The position numbers were made by a program, and so were the translations under genes. From Deltaproteobacteria bacterium (GTDB lineage: Bacteria; Desulfobacterota_B; Binatia; UBA9968), in NCBI GenBank assembly GCA_005879255.1, contig VBKY01000461.1:1-5627 (forward strand): 5,627 nt of DNA, in the 5' to 3' direction. Positions 1 through 4,998 of the stretch are shown here, piece after piece. The first letter of the stretch is position 1, and each line of letters starts with the position of its first letter. Under the pieces are notes generated by a model. That model saw nothing but the letters and a program-made list of their open reading frames with translations, searched no databases and was not told the DNA's origin.

Positions 1-495
1 ACAATTCTCGTTGCGCTGAAGCCAGAAAACAAAATTGACATGCTGCTTCGGCATCTGGAAAAAGTCGTGAAACCGGGTGATCGGATCGTCTTCCTGGTCG
101 CGTACCAGCACGACATCCCGAGTTGGCTTTTGGCCCAGATCGCGCTGCTCCAAACGGGTTTCGAGAACGGGATTGCGTGCGAAGAGCGAAGGGCACGGCT
201 TTCATGGGATGAGCAAAAAACCCGCGCGCGGCAAGATGTCGCCGAACCCGCGCGACGAGTATTTAGGCGCATCGGTGTGGAGGTCGATGTGGATCTCTAT
301 TGCGGCTCTCCGAACCGCATTATGGAACGGTATCGGGAGAATGGCGAGGTCGCTCTGCTCGTGGTCGGCGGCTCGTCGTGGTTACGCCGGCTGAAGGTCG
401 TCCCGACAAGCGCGCGCAACTGGTTTGTCTGGCGGCGACCCCATCACCCGTCGGTGCTTCTGATGCATCCGGAGGATCAAGTGGTTGAGAGGTAG
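1..495 (+). CDS. Universal stress protein-like protein, 5' end cut by window edge
   Basis: The reading frame is open from the first base and ends at TAG 493-495. It begins TILVALKPEN, a typical first beta strand of the UspA fold, so only a few N-terminal residues are probably missing; the ATG at 40 is inside the fold and is unlikely to be the true start. Alternating hydrophobic strands and amphipathic helices follow: RIVFLVAY, then a long helix, then VEVDVDLYCGSP, then VALLVVGGSS near the C-terminus, which is the usual last-but-one strand of this fold. The final strand is PSVLLMHP. The classical ATP-binding signature G-x2-G-x9-G(S/T) is not clear, so this is probably a divergent, perhaps non-ATP-binding, member. 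Usp proteins are cytoplasmic and linked to stress survival; a specific role cannot be read here. A small secreted protein follows 76 bases downstream on the same strand. The assignment rests on fold pattern, not on a confirmed match. Confidence 0.6.
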   Translation, partial: TILVALKPENKIDMLLRHLEKVVKPGDRIVFLVAYQHDIPSWLLAQIALLQTGFENGIACEERRARLSWDEQKTRARQDVAEPARRVFRRIGVEVDVDLYCGSPNRIMERYRENGEVALLVVGGSSWLRRLKVVPTSARNWFVWRRPHHPSVLLMHPEDQVVER

Positions 496-571
496 GCGTC
501 GTAATGCACGCGCCCGAAAAGCTCGATGCGCGATGTTTTTCGCGAGCAGAATCGAATCAACCGAGGGTTTT

Positions 572-1015
572 ATGGCGTTTGGGAGTAACAATTACGCCAC
601 ATCAAGAATCAAGACGCGTTTCCCTATTCTCGTATTCTTCCTGATATTTGGGATGAGCGGACAGGTGAGCGCTGGAACCGGACCGGTACTTCCCGATTAT
701 GAAAGTGAGGCACGGATTGTCTTTCAAGGAATGTGTGATGGCGGAAAAGTTTCGTACAGCACCTACTACAAGCAAGGAGGCTACGTTCTGGAGGTAGCGC
801 GGATTCTACCTGAGGGGTTTTTCTATTTCATAAAGCGTTACAGAGGGAAAGAAGAAGGATGGGAGGAACGTTACTTCAGTCGGGTCAATAACTCTTCAAA
901 TCTGCGGGAACTCGCGCATGAAGAATGGGACGAAAACGTAAAGCAGGTGAGCATTAACTATTTCAACAAGCTCCACGATCTCCACACGACGTGCACAAAA
1001 ATGATTGTTTCATGA
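572..1015 (+). CDS. Small secreted protein of unknown function, two cysteines
   Basis: A 147-residue protein. I chose ATG 572 because GAGGG at 563-567 can serve as a ribosome binding site (short spacer of 4) and because the N-terminus then reads as a signal peptide: a basic stretch (R12, K14, R16), a hydrophobic core PILVFFLIFGM (residues 18-28) and an AxA-like cleavage site QVSA after residue 34. Starts at 485 or 533 would add an Arg-rich leader that does not look like protein. The mature part of about 113 residues has cysteines only at C55 and C141, placed to form one disulfide that ties the two ends. It is rich in aromatic and charged residues (SYSTYYKQGGYVLEVARILP; KRYRGKEEGWEERYF). I do not recognise the family. 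The likely location is the periplasm or outside the cell. Its base composition looks more AT-rich than the gene before it. A tiny ORF with its own strong ribosome site starts 14 bases after the stop. Confidence 0.6.
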   Translation: MAFGSNNYATSRIKTRFPILVFFLIFGMSGQVSAGTGPVLPDYESEARIVFQGMCDGGKVSYSTYYKQGGYVLEVARILPEGFFYFIKRYRGKEEGWEERYFSRVNNSSNLRELAHEEWDENVKQVSINYFNKLHDLHTTCTKMIVS

Positions 1016-1029
1016 AACGAGGTAAGAAA

Positions 1030-1119
1030 ATGAAAAATATGAGAACGAGTCTGCTTTCCGCTCTGCTTTCAGTTGCAATCCTTTGCCGTTGGGGGGTGAG
1101 ACCGAGAAACATCGCATGA
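1030..1119 (+). pseudogene. Tiny signal-peptide-like ORF, possibly remnant of a secreted protein
   Basis: The ATG at 1030 follows GAGG (1019-1022) at good spacing and lies just after the preceding stop, so translation initiation looks real. The 29-residue product starts MKNMRTSLLSALLSVAIL, a good signal-peptide core, then turns into a Trp/Arg tail (CRWGVRPRNIA) that does not look secreted. A one-base insertion near 1081-1083 would instead continue in another frame as LPLGGETEKHRMTKGVEE to TAA 1137-1139, a charged tail of a more usual kind. Either this is a decayed or frameshifted small secreted protein or a fortuitous short ORF. No function can be assigned. Confidence 0.3.
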
Positions 1120-1148
1120 CAAAGGGAGTTGAAGAATAAGGATTACAT

Positions 1149-1162
1149 GAGCGGAGCCGCTC
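1149..1162. terminator. Short GC hairpin between converging genes, weak terminator candidate
   Basis: GAGCG/CGCTC can pair around a GAGC loop directly after the stop codon of the minus-strand VOC gene, in the 43-base gap between convergent genes. Neither strand carries a T-run after it, so intrinsic termination would be weak. This is called only from position and pairing. Confidence 0.2.
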
Positions 1163-1594
1163 CTATCCTCTGTCGCCGAGCTGTAAATAGTTTCCCTCGG
1201 AATCGAAAAAGTAAAGGGATCGCCCGCCTCGGTAGCCAATAGGCCCAAGGTGGAGCCGCACACCCCATTCCTTCATCTTCTCCAGAGCCAGATCGAAATC
1301 TTCCTTGCTGGTCGAGAATGCGGTGTGGCAGAAGCTGTCCTTTTTCCAATCTCGCTCGATCGGCTTTGGACGCTCAAACAAAACCACTTCCACATCCCCT
1401 TTGGCGGTCTCCAGGCGCAGGTTCTCAGGCCAATAACCCAGAAGCTCAAAAAATGGCCTGTTCGATTCCCTTTCTCCGGCCCCCCTTCCTTTGACTTTCA
1501 TTCCCAGGACGTCCACATAAAATTTCTCCGCCCGCTCGAGGTCGTTTACCGGTATGCCAATATGATAGAGTCTCGTCACGGTTACTTTTCCCAT
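1163..1594 (-). CDS. VOC superfamily (glyoxalase / bleomycin resistance / dioxygenase fold) protein
   Basis: A 143-residue protein with the two beta-alpha-beta-beta-beta modules of the vicinal oxygen chelate fold. Module 1 opens RLYHIGIPVNDLERAEKFYV and reaches VEVVLFERP; module 2 opens FCHTAFSTSKEDFDLALEKM and ends YFFDSEGNYLQL. The four expected metal-ligand positions fall at H11, E74, H90 and Q138. Most metalloenzymes of this class have Glu at the last, so the Gln is notable although not rare in the superfamily. Length is normal for a single-chain, two-module member that dimerises. The start at 1594 is preceded by AAGGGGA at suitable spacing; an upstream TTG at 1693 would add an unrelated 33-residue leader and has less support. 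Members act in the cytoplasm as lyases, isomerases, ring-cleaving dioxygenases or drug-binding proteins, and the substrate cannot be told here. The gene converges with the plus-strand genes to its left and has a group II intron relic upstream. Confidence 0.85.
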   Translation of the reverse strand: MGKVTVTRLYHIGIPVNDLERAEKFYVDVLGMKVKGRGAGERESNRPFFELLGYWPENLRLETAKGDVEVVLFERPKPIERDWKKDSFCHTAFSTSKEDFDLALEKMKEWGVRLHLGPIGYRGGRSLYFFDSEGNYLQLGDRG

Positions 1595-1664
1595 CGGCGT
1601 TCCCCTTGTCTTTTGGATTTCTTCTGAGATGTCAGTTCTTCGATGCGGCTGCCTCCCAATCGTT

Positions 1665-1693
1665 TCTTTAAACGCGAGTCGATCAAAACTCAA
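1665..1693 (-). promoter_or_regulatory. Candidate sigma70-type promoter for the VOC gene
   Basis: Read on the minus strand, TTGAGT (1688-1693) is followed after 17 bases by TAAAGA (1665-1670). This is four of six and about three of six matches to the -35 and -10 consensus with ideal spacing. It sits about 70 bases before the VOC start. Moderate matches of this sort occur by chance, so confidence is low. Confidence 0.25.
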
Positions 1694-1744
1694 CGGATTT
1701 TACAAGCGCGTCTAGTACATGCGACCACTTCGTTCTTTGAGAAC

Positions 1745-1992
1745 TGTGTAGGGTCGAGGACTGGCGCGGTATCTCATAGGTGACGCCTATCTGTTGACCG
1801 TCTCTTTCGTTCGACGGTGCCTCACTAGCTTCACCGTAAATCCGTTTCCAGCCCCCGCCGCATCAAACCGGACGTGACCCTTTCGGTCATCCGGCTTTCC
1901 TGAGCCCTTCTTTCGTAAGACGCTATTTGCCTAGCTGCTGGAAGTACTTTCGCGGGCGATCGGTAGAAGTATCGGACTGTGTAATTGTTCAC
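1745..1992 (-). mobile_element. 3' relic of a group II intron (domain V and flanks, no reverse transcriptase)
   Basis: On the minus strand this segment carries a domain V-like hairpin (1865-1897) followed by GATGCGGCGGGGGCTGG, then further paired elements: ACGGTG/CACCGT (1832-1837 with 1814-1819) and ATAGG/CCTAT (1786-1790 with 1776-1780). The order, domain V then stem-loops and a 3' end near CGCGCCAGTCCTCGACCC, is what the 3' part of a bacterial group II intron looks like. The intron-encoded reverse transcriptase/maturase should lie upstream on this strand, but the solute-binding protein gene ends at 2065, so the element is 5'-truncated. Such truncation is known from incomplete reverse transcription during retrohoming, or may come from later deletion. 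A 53-codon frame runs through it (1831-1992) but crosses domain V and is not regarded as a gene. Both ends are approximate, and the element is presumably inactive. Confidence 0.6.
1865..1897 (-). ncRNA. Group II intron domain V
   Basis: On the minus strand AAGCCGGA (1890-1897) pairs with TCCGGTTT (1865-1872), containing the catalytic AGC triad with its G-U closing pattern. Above it lie a small bulge (ACG side) and an upper stem GACC/GGTC around GAAAG. Total length is about 33 bases, against the usual 34. A regular copy would have GACCC-GAAA-GGGTC; here one C is missing, so the GNRA tetraloop closes imperfectly. The fit to the domain V pattern is seen directly; the family match is from general knowledge of the motif. 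Confidence 0.65.
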
Positions 1993-2064
1993 CAATCCCC
2001 ATTCTTTGTAGCGATCCGTTCAAACAGTTTAAACCGGTTCAATGGAAGAGAGCGCTGAAGATAT

Positions 2065-3204
2065 TTACTTCTTGAGGCTTTTCAGCAGCTGATGAATCTC
2101 GTTGTCCAGATGCCAATACTTTTCCAGCGAGACGAACATGAACTCCATTCCCTTCTCGGGGACCAAAAGCTCCGGCAGAAGACTCTTCGTCGGCGTGTCA
2201 ATGCGCAGCGATGGATAGGTAAGCACCCTTTCCACGCCCGCCTGCCCCGCACGCGAGAGCAACCAGTTGACGAATACCTTTGCCGCGTTAGCGTGAGGCG
2301 CGGGATTCAGAACCATTACCGTGCGTCGACCCGAAACCACGGGAAAGCCTTCTTTCATCCGCTTCGGATTCACCATGGCTACCGGAAGGCCAATTCGCCC
2401 CGCTTTCTCCGTATCGGTCCAAGCCGGAAAGAGCGCAAACGCAAAGCGTCCCTGGCCTAACCAATCGATCATTTGCCGCATATCGCGTGAAAGCGTTACC
2501 TCCATTTCGCCAAAGAGCTTCTTCAAAAAATTAGGCCCCAGGCTGGGGTGAAGATAAAGGAACTTGATGAGCCCTCCTCCCGTGCCGCTCGTGCCTCTAA
2601 TGATATCGTTACTGACGATCTTGCCGCGCCATCGGGGATCTACAAGCTGCGTATAGGAAGTGATCTCGTGCGGGTTGATCAAGTTTGTGTTGACCGCGAT
2701 CAGTGTCCCCACGGCCACCGCATAAATGAGGCTATACTTTTCCTCTTTGTCGATGAACCAGAGCTTGCCCTCGAACCATCTCGATTCATCGAGGACCTCT
2801 GGAAGAACCAGAAGCGGTCGCAGCGGCTGAAAAATGCCCTGCGCGCGCAGGGAAGAAAATTCGGTGCTGCTTGCCGCACCCAAGTAGACGTCGGGAATGA
2901 ACTTTCCTGCCCTTCGCTCAGCGACGATTCTTTCCGTGGCGTCGCGGTCGGGCACTGATTCGACCTTGATTCCCGGGAACGCGACTTCAAAGTGCTCCTT
3001 GAAAAACTTGTCCACGTCTACTCCTGGGATGCCGTATACGACCACCTTTCCCTCTTTCTTGGCTGCGGCGACAGTTGCCTCCCACTCCTCGGCCCGCGAG
3101 GCGTCAGGAATCTCCTTTGTACTGGACGCAGCACCGGCCGCGCTGACGGCCCACAGAGCCACAATAAGAAGACTAATTGACCACACTCGTGCGCAGCTCG
3201 TCAC
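2065..3204 (-). CDS. ABC transporter extracellular solute-binding protein (family 1, Fe3+-type)
   Basis: A complete 379-residue protein. It starts at GTG 3204 with AGAGGT about six bases ahead; no later start has a ribosome site. The signal peptide is residues 1-25: R6, core SISLLIVALWAVSAAG, cleavage near AGA-A. The mature part is a type II periplasmic binding fold: AAKKEGKVVVYG (from about residue 47) as first strand, VAERRAGKFIPDVYLGAAS with the conserved PDV at the hinge region, LQ-type lobe crossing at FQPLRPLL, LVDPRWRGKIVSND (typical of iron/thiamine/spermidine binders), and a C-terminal helix set ANAAKVFVNWLLSRAGQ. A C-terminal Tyr-Tyr iron-binding pair is not evident, so the ligand may not be ferric iron; in annotated genomes this subfamily is often only 'ABC transporter substrate-binding protein'. 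It would deliver its ligand from the periplasm to an inner-membrane permease, but none is encoded in this window. A small lipoprotein gene lies upstream, 173 bases away, and an intron relic directly downstream. Confidence 0.85.
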   Translation of the reverse strand: MTSCARVWSISLLIVALWAVSAAGAASSTKEIPDASRAEEWEATVAAAKKEGKVVVYGIPGVDVDKFFKEHFEVAFPGIKVESVPDRDATERIVAERRAGKFIPDVYLGAASSTEFSSLRAQGIFQPLRPLLVLPEVLDESRWFEGKLWFIDKEEKYSLIYAVAVGTLIAVNTNLINPHEITSYTQLVDPRWRGKIVSNDIIRGTSGTGGGLIKFLYLHPSLGPNFLKKLFGEMEVTLSRDMRQMIDWLGQGRFAFALFPAWTDTEKAGRIGLPVAMVNPKRMKEGFPVVSGRRTVMVLNPAPHANAAKVFVNWLLSRAGQAGVERVLTYPSLRIDTPTKSLLPELLVPEKGMEFMFVSLEKYWHLDNEIHQLLKSLKK

Positions 3205-3377
3205 CCTGTTACCTCTTGGTTCGCGAGTTAAAAAACTTTTTAGATTCCGCCTTCGTCACAGCAGTGCTAGGCAGAGCAACGGAAACAGTAGAATTCAAAA
3301 AAGGGACGCGCTACTTTTCTTTTCATTTTTCGGTCGCCCCCACGCGCGTAACGCGCTTCGAAGCCCAAAAAAAGCGG

Positions 3378-3542
3378 TCAGCTCCCCGGGCGATAAGTGA
3401 ATGTCGGCATCGCGCTTTCTTTCTTTTGCTCCTGCCGTTCCTCGTCAGCGGACGTTTGGGATTCCTCGTGACGCGAAAGGCGGCCGGCGCAGCCAAGTGC
3501 GTGAACGACGAGCAAGAGCAGAATAATTTTAGCTAGAATCAT
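3378..3542 (-). CDS. Small predicted lipoprotein, 54 residues
   Basis: ATG 3542 opens a 54-codon frame to TGA 3378-3380. It starts MILAKIILLLLVVHALGC: one Lys, a strong hydrophobic core and an ALGC lipobox with Cys18, the expected acylation site for signal peptidase II. The short mature part is very polar and charged (HEESQTSADEERQEQKKES) and ends MPTFTYRPGS. This layout, lipid anchor plus short charged tail, is common among small outer- or inner-membrane lipoproteins of Gram-negative bacteria. A G-run (GGGGGGG, 3550-3556 region) lies about six bases before the ATG and may act as the ribosome site. The solute-binding protein follows 173 bases downstream on the same strand, so a shared transcript is possible but unproven. 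It could be a degraded leader of a longer lipoprotein, but the start, lipobox and stop are all intact. I do not recognise a family. Confidence 0.55.
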   Translation of the reverse strand: MILAKIILLLLVVHALGCAGRLSRHEESQTSADEERQEQKKESAMPTFTYRPGS

Positions 3543-3613
3543 ATCACACCCCCCCATCTGTCGTGGCTAGTAATGTCTGGCTGCTCTCGTTTTGTCGCGC
3601 TCCGCGCATTTTG

Positions 3614-3637
3614 ACGTTTTGACAATTCTCAAAACGT
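3614..3637. promoter_or_regulatory. Inverted repeat, 9-bp arms, candidate operator
   Basis: ACGTTTTGA (3614-3622) and TCAAAACGT (3629-3637) are perfect inverted copies separated by CAATTC. The pair lies in the 154-base gap upstream of the lipoprotein gene. The arms are AT-rich, with no T-run after the repeat on either strand, so a dimeric regulator site is a better guess than a terminator. The regulator is unknown. Confidence 0.4.
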
Positions 3638-3663
3638 GAAAGTGCCGCGAAGAGAGTTGCGAA

Positions 3664-3681
3664 TTTGCGCAATTGCGCAAA
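3664..3681. promoter_or_regulatory. Perfect 18-base palindrome, candidate operator
   Basis: TTTGCGCAATTGCGCAAA reads the same on both strands with no central gap, formed by two TTTGCGCAA half-sites back to back. It lies about 120 bases upstream of the lipoprotein start and 16 bases after the stop of the small gene 3697-3858. Perfect symmetry and lack of a loop argue for protein binding and not an RNA hairpin. AAACGTG follows directly (3679-3685) and recurs at 3632-3638 and 3716-3722. Confidence 0.45.
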
Positions 3682-3696
3682 CGTGACAACCATCGC

Positions 3697-3858
3697 TCAG
3701 GTCATCATTTTGCCGAAACGTGGAAGCGTCGCATCCGCCTTCTCCTCGCTGCGATAAACATAATATGTCGGCGTCCTGGTTAACATCTCTTTGTCGAGCT
3801 TATACTTCCCGCGCCAGTTCTCATAGCATCTCCCCGTCTCGACATGCGTCCTTTTCAT
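3697..3858 (-). CDS. Small hypothetical protein, 53 residues (or 3' half of a frameshifted gene)
   Basis: ATG 3858 to TGA 3697-3699, reading MKRTHVETGRCYENWRGKYK, then LDKEMLTRTPTYYVYRSEEK and a tail ending RFGKMMT. The residue mix (Tyr/Lys/Glu/Arg, GKYKLDKEM, TYYVY) looks like real protein and not chance sequence. There is no signal peptide or membrane segment, so it would be cytoplasmic. Its ATG overlaps the TGA of the upstream 25-residue frame as ATGA, which allows either translational coupling or one original gene split by a frameshift in the A-run at 3853-3862. No good ribosome site precedes this ATG, which favours coupling, ribosomal slippage or a broken gene. No family is recognised. 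Confidence 0.45.
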   Translation of the reverse strand: MKRTHVETGRCYENWRGKYKLDKEMLTRTPTYYVYRSEEKADATLPRFGKMMT

Positions 3859-3932
3859 TTTCTAGACTCAGATTTTGTAATAACCTTGTATGTTGGACAG
3901 TCCTCTGAAAGCTCCTCATATTTCAACCTCAT
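3855..3932 (-). CDS. 25-residue ORF, likely 5' part of the same small gene
   Basis: ATG 3932 to TGA 3855-3857, reading MRLKYEELSEDCPTYKVITK and then SESRK. It runs straight into the next frame through AAAATGAAAA. Reading both pieces as one gives about 77 residues with two cysteines (CPTYKV and GRCYEN), a more sensible protein than either piece alone. A competing ATG nearby (about 3918) has a better-spaced AGG but yields an unremarkable 32-residue product. Whether this is a pseudogene with a single-base loss, programmed slippage or a sequencing error cannot be decided here. Confidence 0.35.
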   Translation of the reverse strand: MRLKYEELSEDCPTYKVITKSESRK

Positions 3933-3960
3933 CCCGTTGTTGTTTTAGACACCCATCCGA

Positions 3961-4135
3961 CATTGGTCCACGACGTGGTTCAGCCCGCCGGATAACGGTG
4001 GAACTTGGGTTATTTGGAGAACTGCGAAAGGCCTCCGCACCGATGGCAACGAGTTGCGCCGTTTGATAAAAAAGCTCTTCCCCAGGCCAAGCTAAGCCCG
4101 GTGTTATGAAACCGGGGTGGCGGCTATCTGCCTTT
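3961..4135 (+). mobile_element. Possible group II intron domain I fragment
   Basis: On the plus strand, GGCCAAGCTAAGCCCGGTG leads into a hairpin CCCGGT/ACCGGG (4097-4102 with 4111-4116, loop GTTATGAA) followed by GGTGGCGGCTATCTGCC. This recalls a block with ATGAAAC and GGCTATC that I associate with the 5' half (domain I) of many bacterial group II introns. The comparison is from memory and unchecked. The GTG at 4117 and a 72-codon open frame on the other strand (3916-4134) run through it and are not regarded as genes. The remainder of an intron does not follow, so it would be a relic. It lies in the opposite orientation to the domain V relic at 1745-1992. Confidence 0.3.
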
Positions 4136-4140
4136 CAGTC

Positions 4141-4440
4141 TGCAAAAAGTTCAAAATCGTACAAAATGATCGTTTTTGTCCTTTGATGCATTCTTGTTGG
4201 TCTCAATGTGCTCCAATATCCTTGGTTTTTAGGATGGCATTTGCCTTGCGTAAGGATCTTTACGGACCAACCCCGACCGATCACGGCAGCCGTAATAAGT
4301 GCCAGGCCCTTGATTGTTGCGCTTGGATGCAGTTTATCCCAGCGTGCATCTCGCCTCCGACATTCAAGTTAGTTGGCCGCAAGCAAGTAATAGGAATCCG
4401 AGTGGCAAGAAAAACTGCCCCAGCTAGTATCGGGGCACAT
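4141..4440. other. Stretch without a convincing gene
   Basis: The zinc-ribbon protein frame is open through this stretch, but the translation is Cys-rich, irregular and unlike protein (several isolated Cys and Trp, no fold pattern), and it begins inside the intron-like block. The minus-strand frame at 4281-4475 is equally unconvincing. One short hairpin CGTAA/TTACG lies near 4250-4264. The promoter of the zinc-ribbon gene should be here, but no clear -35/-10 pair stands out. Confidence 0.4.
4416..4437 (+). promoter_or_regulatory. Hairpin over the likely ribosome binding site
   Basis: TGCCCC (4416-4421) pairs with GGGGCA (4432-4437) around a 10-base loop. The GGGG at 4432-4435 is also the only Shine-Dalgarno-like sequence before ATG 4441. 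Folding would hide it, which may limit translation of the zinc-ribbon protein. This is inferred from pairing alone. Confidence 0.3.
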
Positions 4441-4998
4441 ATGATAACTTGCCAAGAATGCGGCAAACCCGCCATGTATCAGCTCTCTAACGGTGCGCTG
4501 ATCTGCTTAGAGTGCATTGACCGATTTCAGTTTGAGCAAAATGCGGCGATGATTAACTTCTTGTTAGGCGAGGTGGAGTCAAGTACCGAATGGTCGCCAC
4601 TTGAGATTCCCAAACTAGTCCGGCGCCACCAACTGGTGACGTTTAATAATATCAGAGTGGATCATAGCATAGTCGGTGCGATTAACACCGGGCAAGCACA
4701 GGCCATTGATGTGGGCCTGAGTTACGTAAAACAAAACGGCGATCCCGCCTTGTCTGAACTGTTTCAGGAGTTCGCCCAAGCTGTGTTGGACAGCAGAGAA
4801 CTCGACCAGGCCGCGCGCAAAGCGATTATTGAACAACTATCCTTTTTAATCTCGCAGCTCTTGGCAAAGCCTGAGCAGAAACGGACCGCCATTGTCGATG
4901 CAGTCTTCAAAAACATAAAAGAAGCCCTGTTGGCATTCTCTGGTTTGGTAACACTGTGGGAAAAACTGGAGCCTTTTTTACGTCAGGTCTTGCGTTGA
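4441..4998 (+). CDS. Zinc-ribbon protein with INTG motif and helical C-terminus, unknown function
   Basis: A 185-residue protein. I chose ATG 4441 because the product then starts directly with a zinc ribbon, MITCQECGKPA through LICLECIDRF, with ligands C4, C7, C22 and C25 (CxxC-x14-CxxC). The in-frame extension to 4117 does not look like protein. After a linker (about 30-65) comes NNIRVDHSIVGAINTG (69-84), continuing QAQAIDVGLSYV. The S-x-V-G-x-I-N-T-G pattern followed by an alternating strand resembles a short conserved block I have seen at the head of uncharacterised bacterial proteins. Residues 97-185 are predicted amphipathic helices (ALSELFQEFAQAVLDSRELD; KAIIEQLSFLISQLLAK; a final ALLAFSGLVTLWEKLEPFL), suited to oligomer or partner binding. 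There is no signal peptide, so it is cytoplasmic. No enzyme motif is seen. A role as an adaptor or regulatory protein is plausible but is inference. No same-strand neighbour suggests a pathway. Confidence 0.7.
   Translation: MITCQECGKPAMYQLSNGALICLECIDRFQFEQNAAMINFLLGEVESSTEWSPLEIPKLVRRHQLVTFNNIRVDHSIVGAINTGQAQAIDVGLSYVKQNGDPALSELFQEFAQAVLDSRELDQAARKAIIEQLSFLISQLLAKPEQKRTAIVDAVFKNIKEALLAFSGLVTLWEKLEPFLRQVLR

Noticed and set aside
529..544. Hairpin CGCGA/TCGCG with T-run in the loop after the Usp-like gene
   Set aside because: The T-run lies inside the loop and not after the stem, so it does not fit an intrinsic terminator.
1595..1693. 33-residue upstream extension of the VOC protein from a TTG
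   Set aside because: The extension lacks any fold pattern, and ATG 1594 has a proper ribosome site; VOC domains normally begin right at this point.
1831..1992. 53-codon minus-strand frame with NYTVRYFYRSPAKVLPAARQ
   Set aside because: It runs through the domain V hairpin, so it is most likely a translation of intron RNA sequence and not a protein.
3720..3908. Plus-strand 62-codon ORF
   Set aside because: It is the shadow of the minus-strand small gene, Ser-rich and without a ribosome site.
3916..4134. 72-codon minus-strand open frame
   Set aside because: There is no start codon near its beginning, and it covers the domain I-like block; its composition is not convincing.
4117..4440. N-terminal 108-residue extension of the zinc-ribbon protein from GTG 4117
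   Set aside because: It starts inside an intron-like structured block, is irregular and Cys/Trp-rich, and the zinc ribbon begins naturally at ATG 4441.
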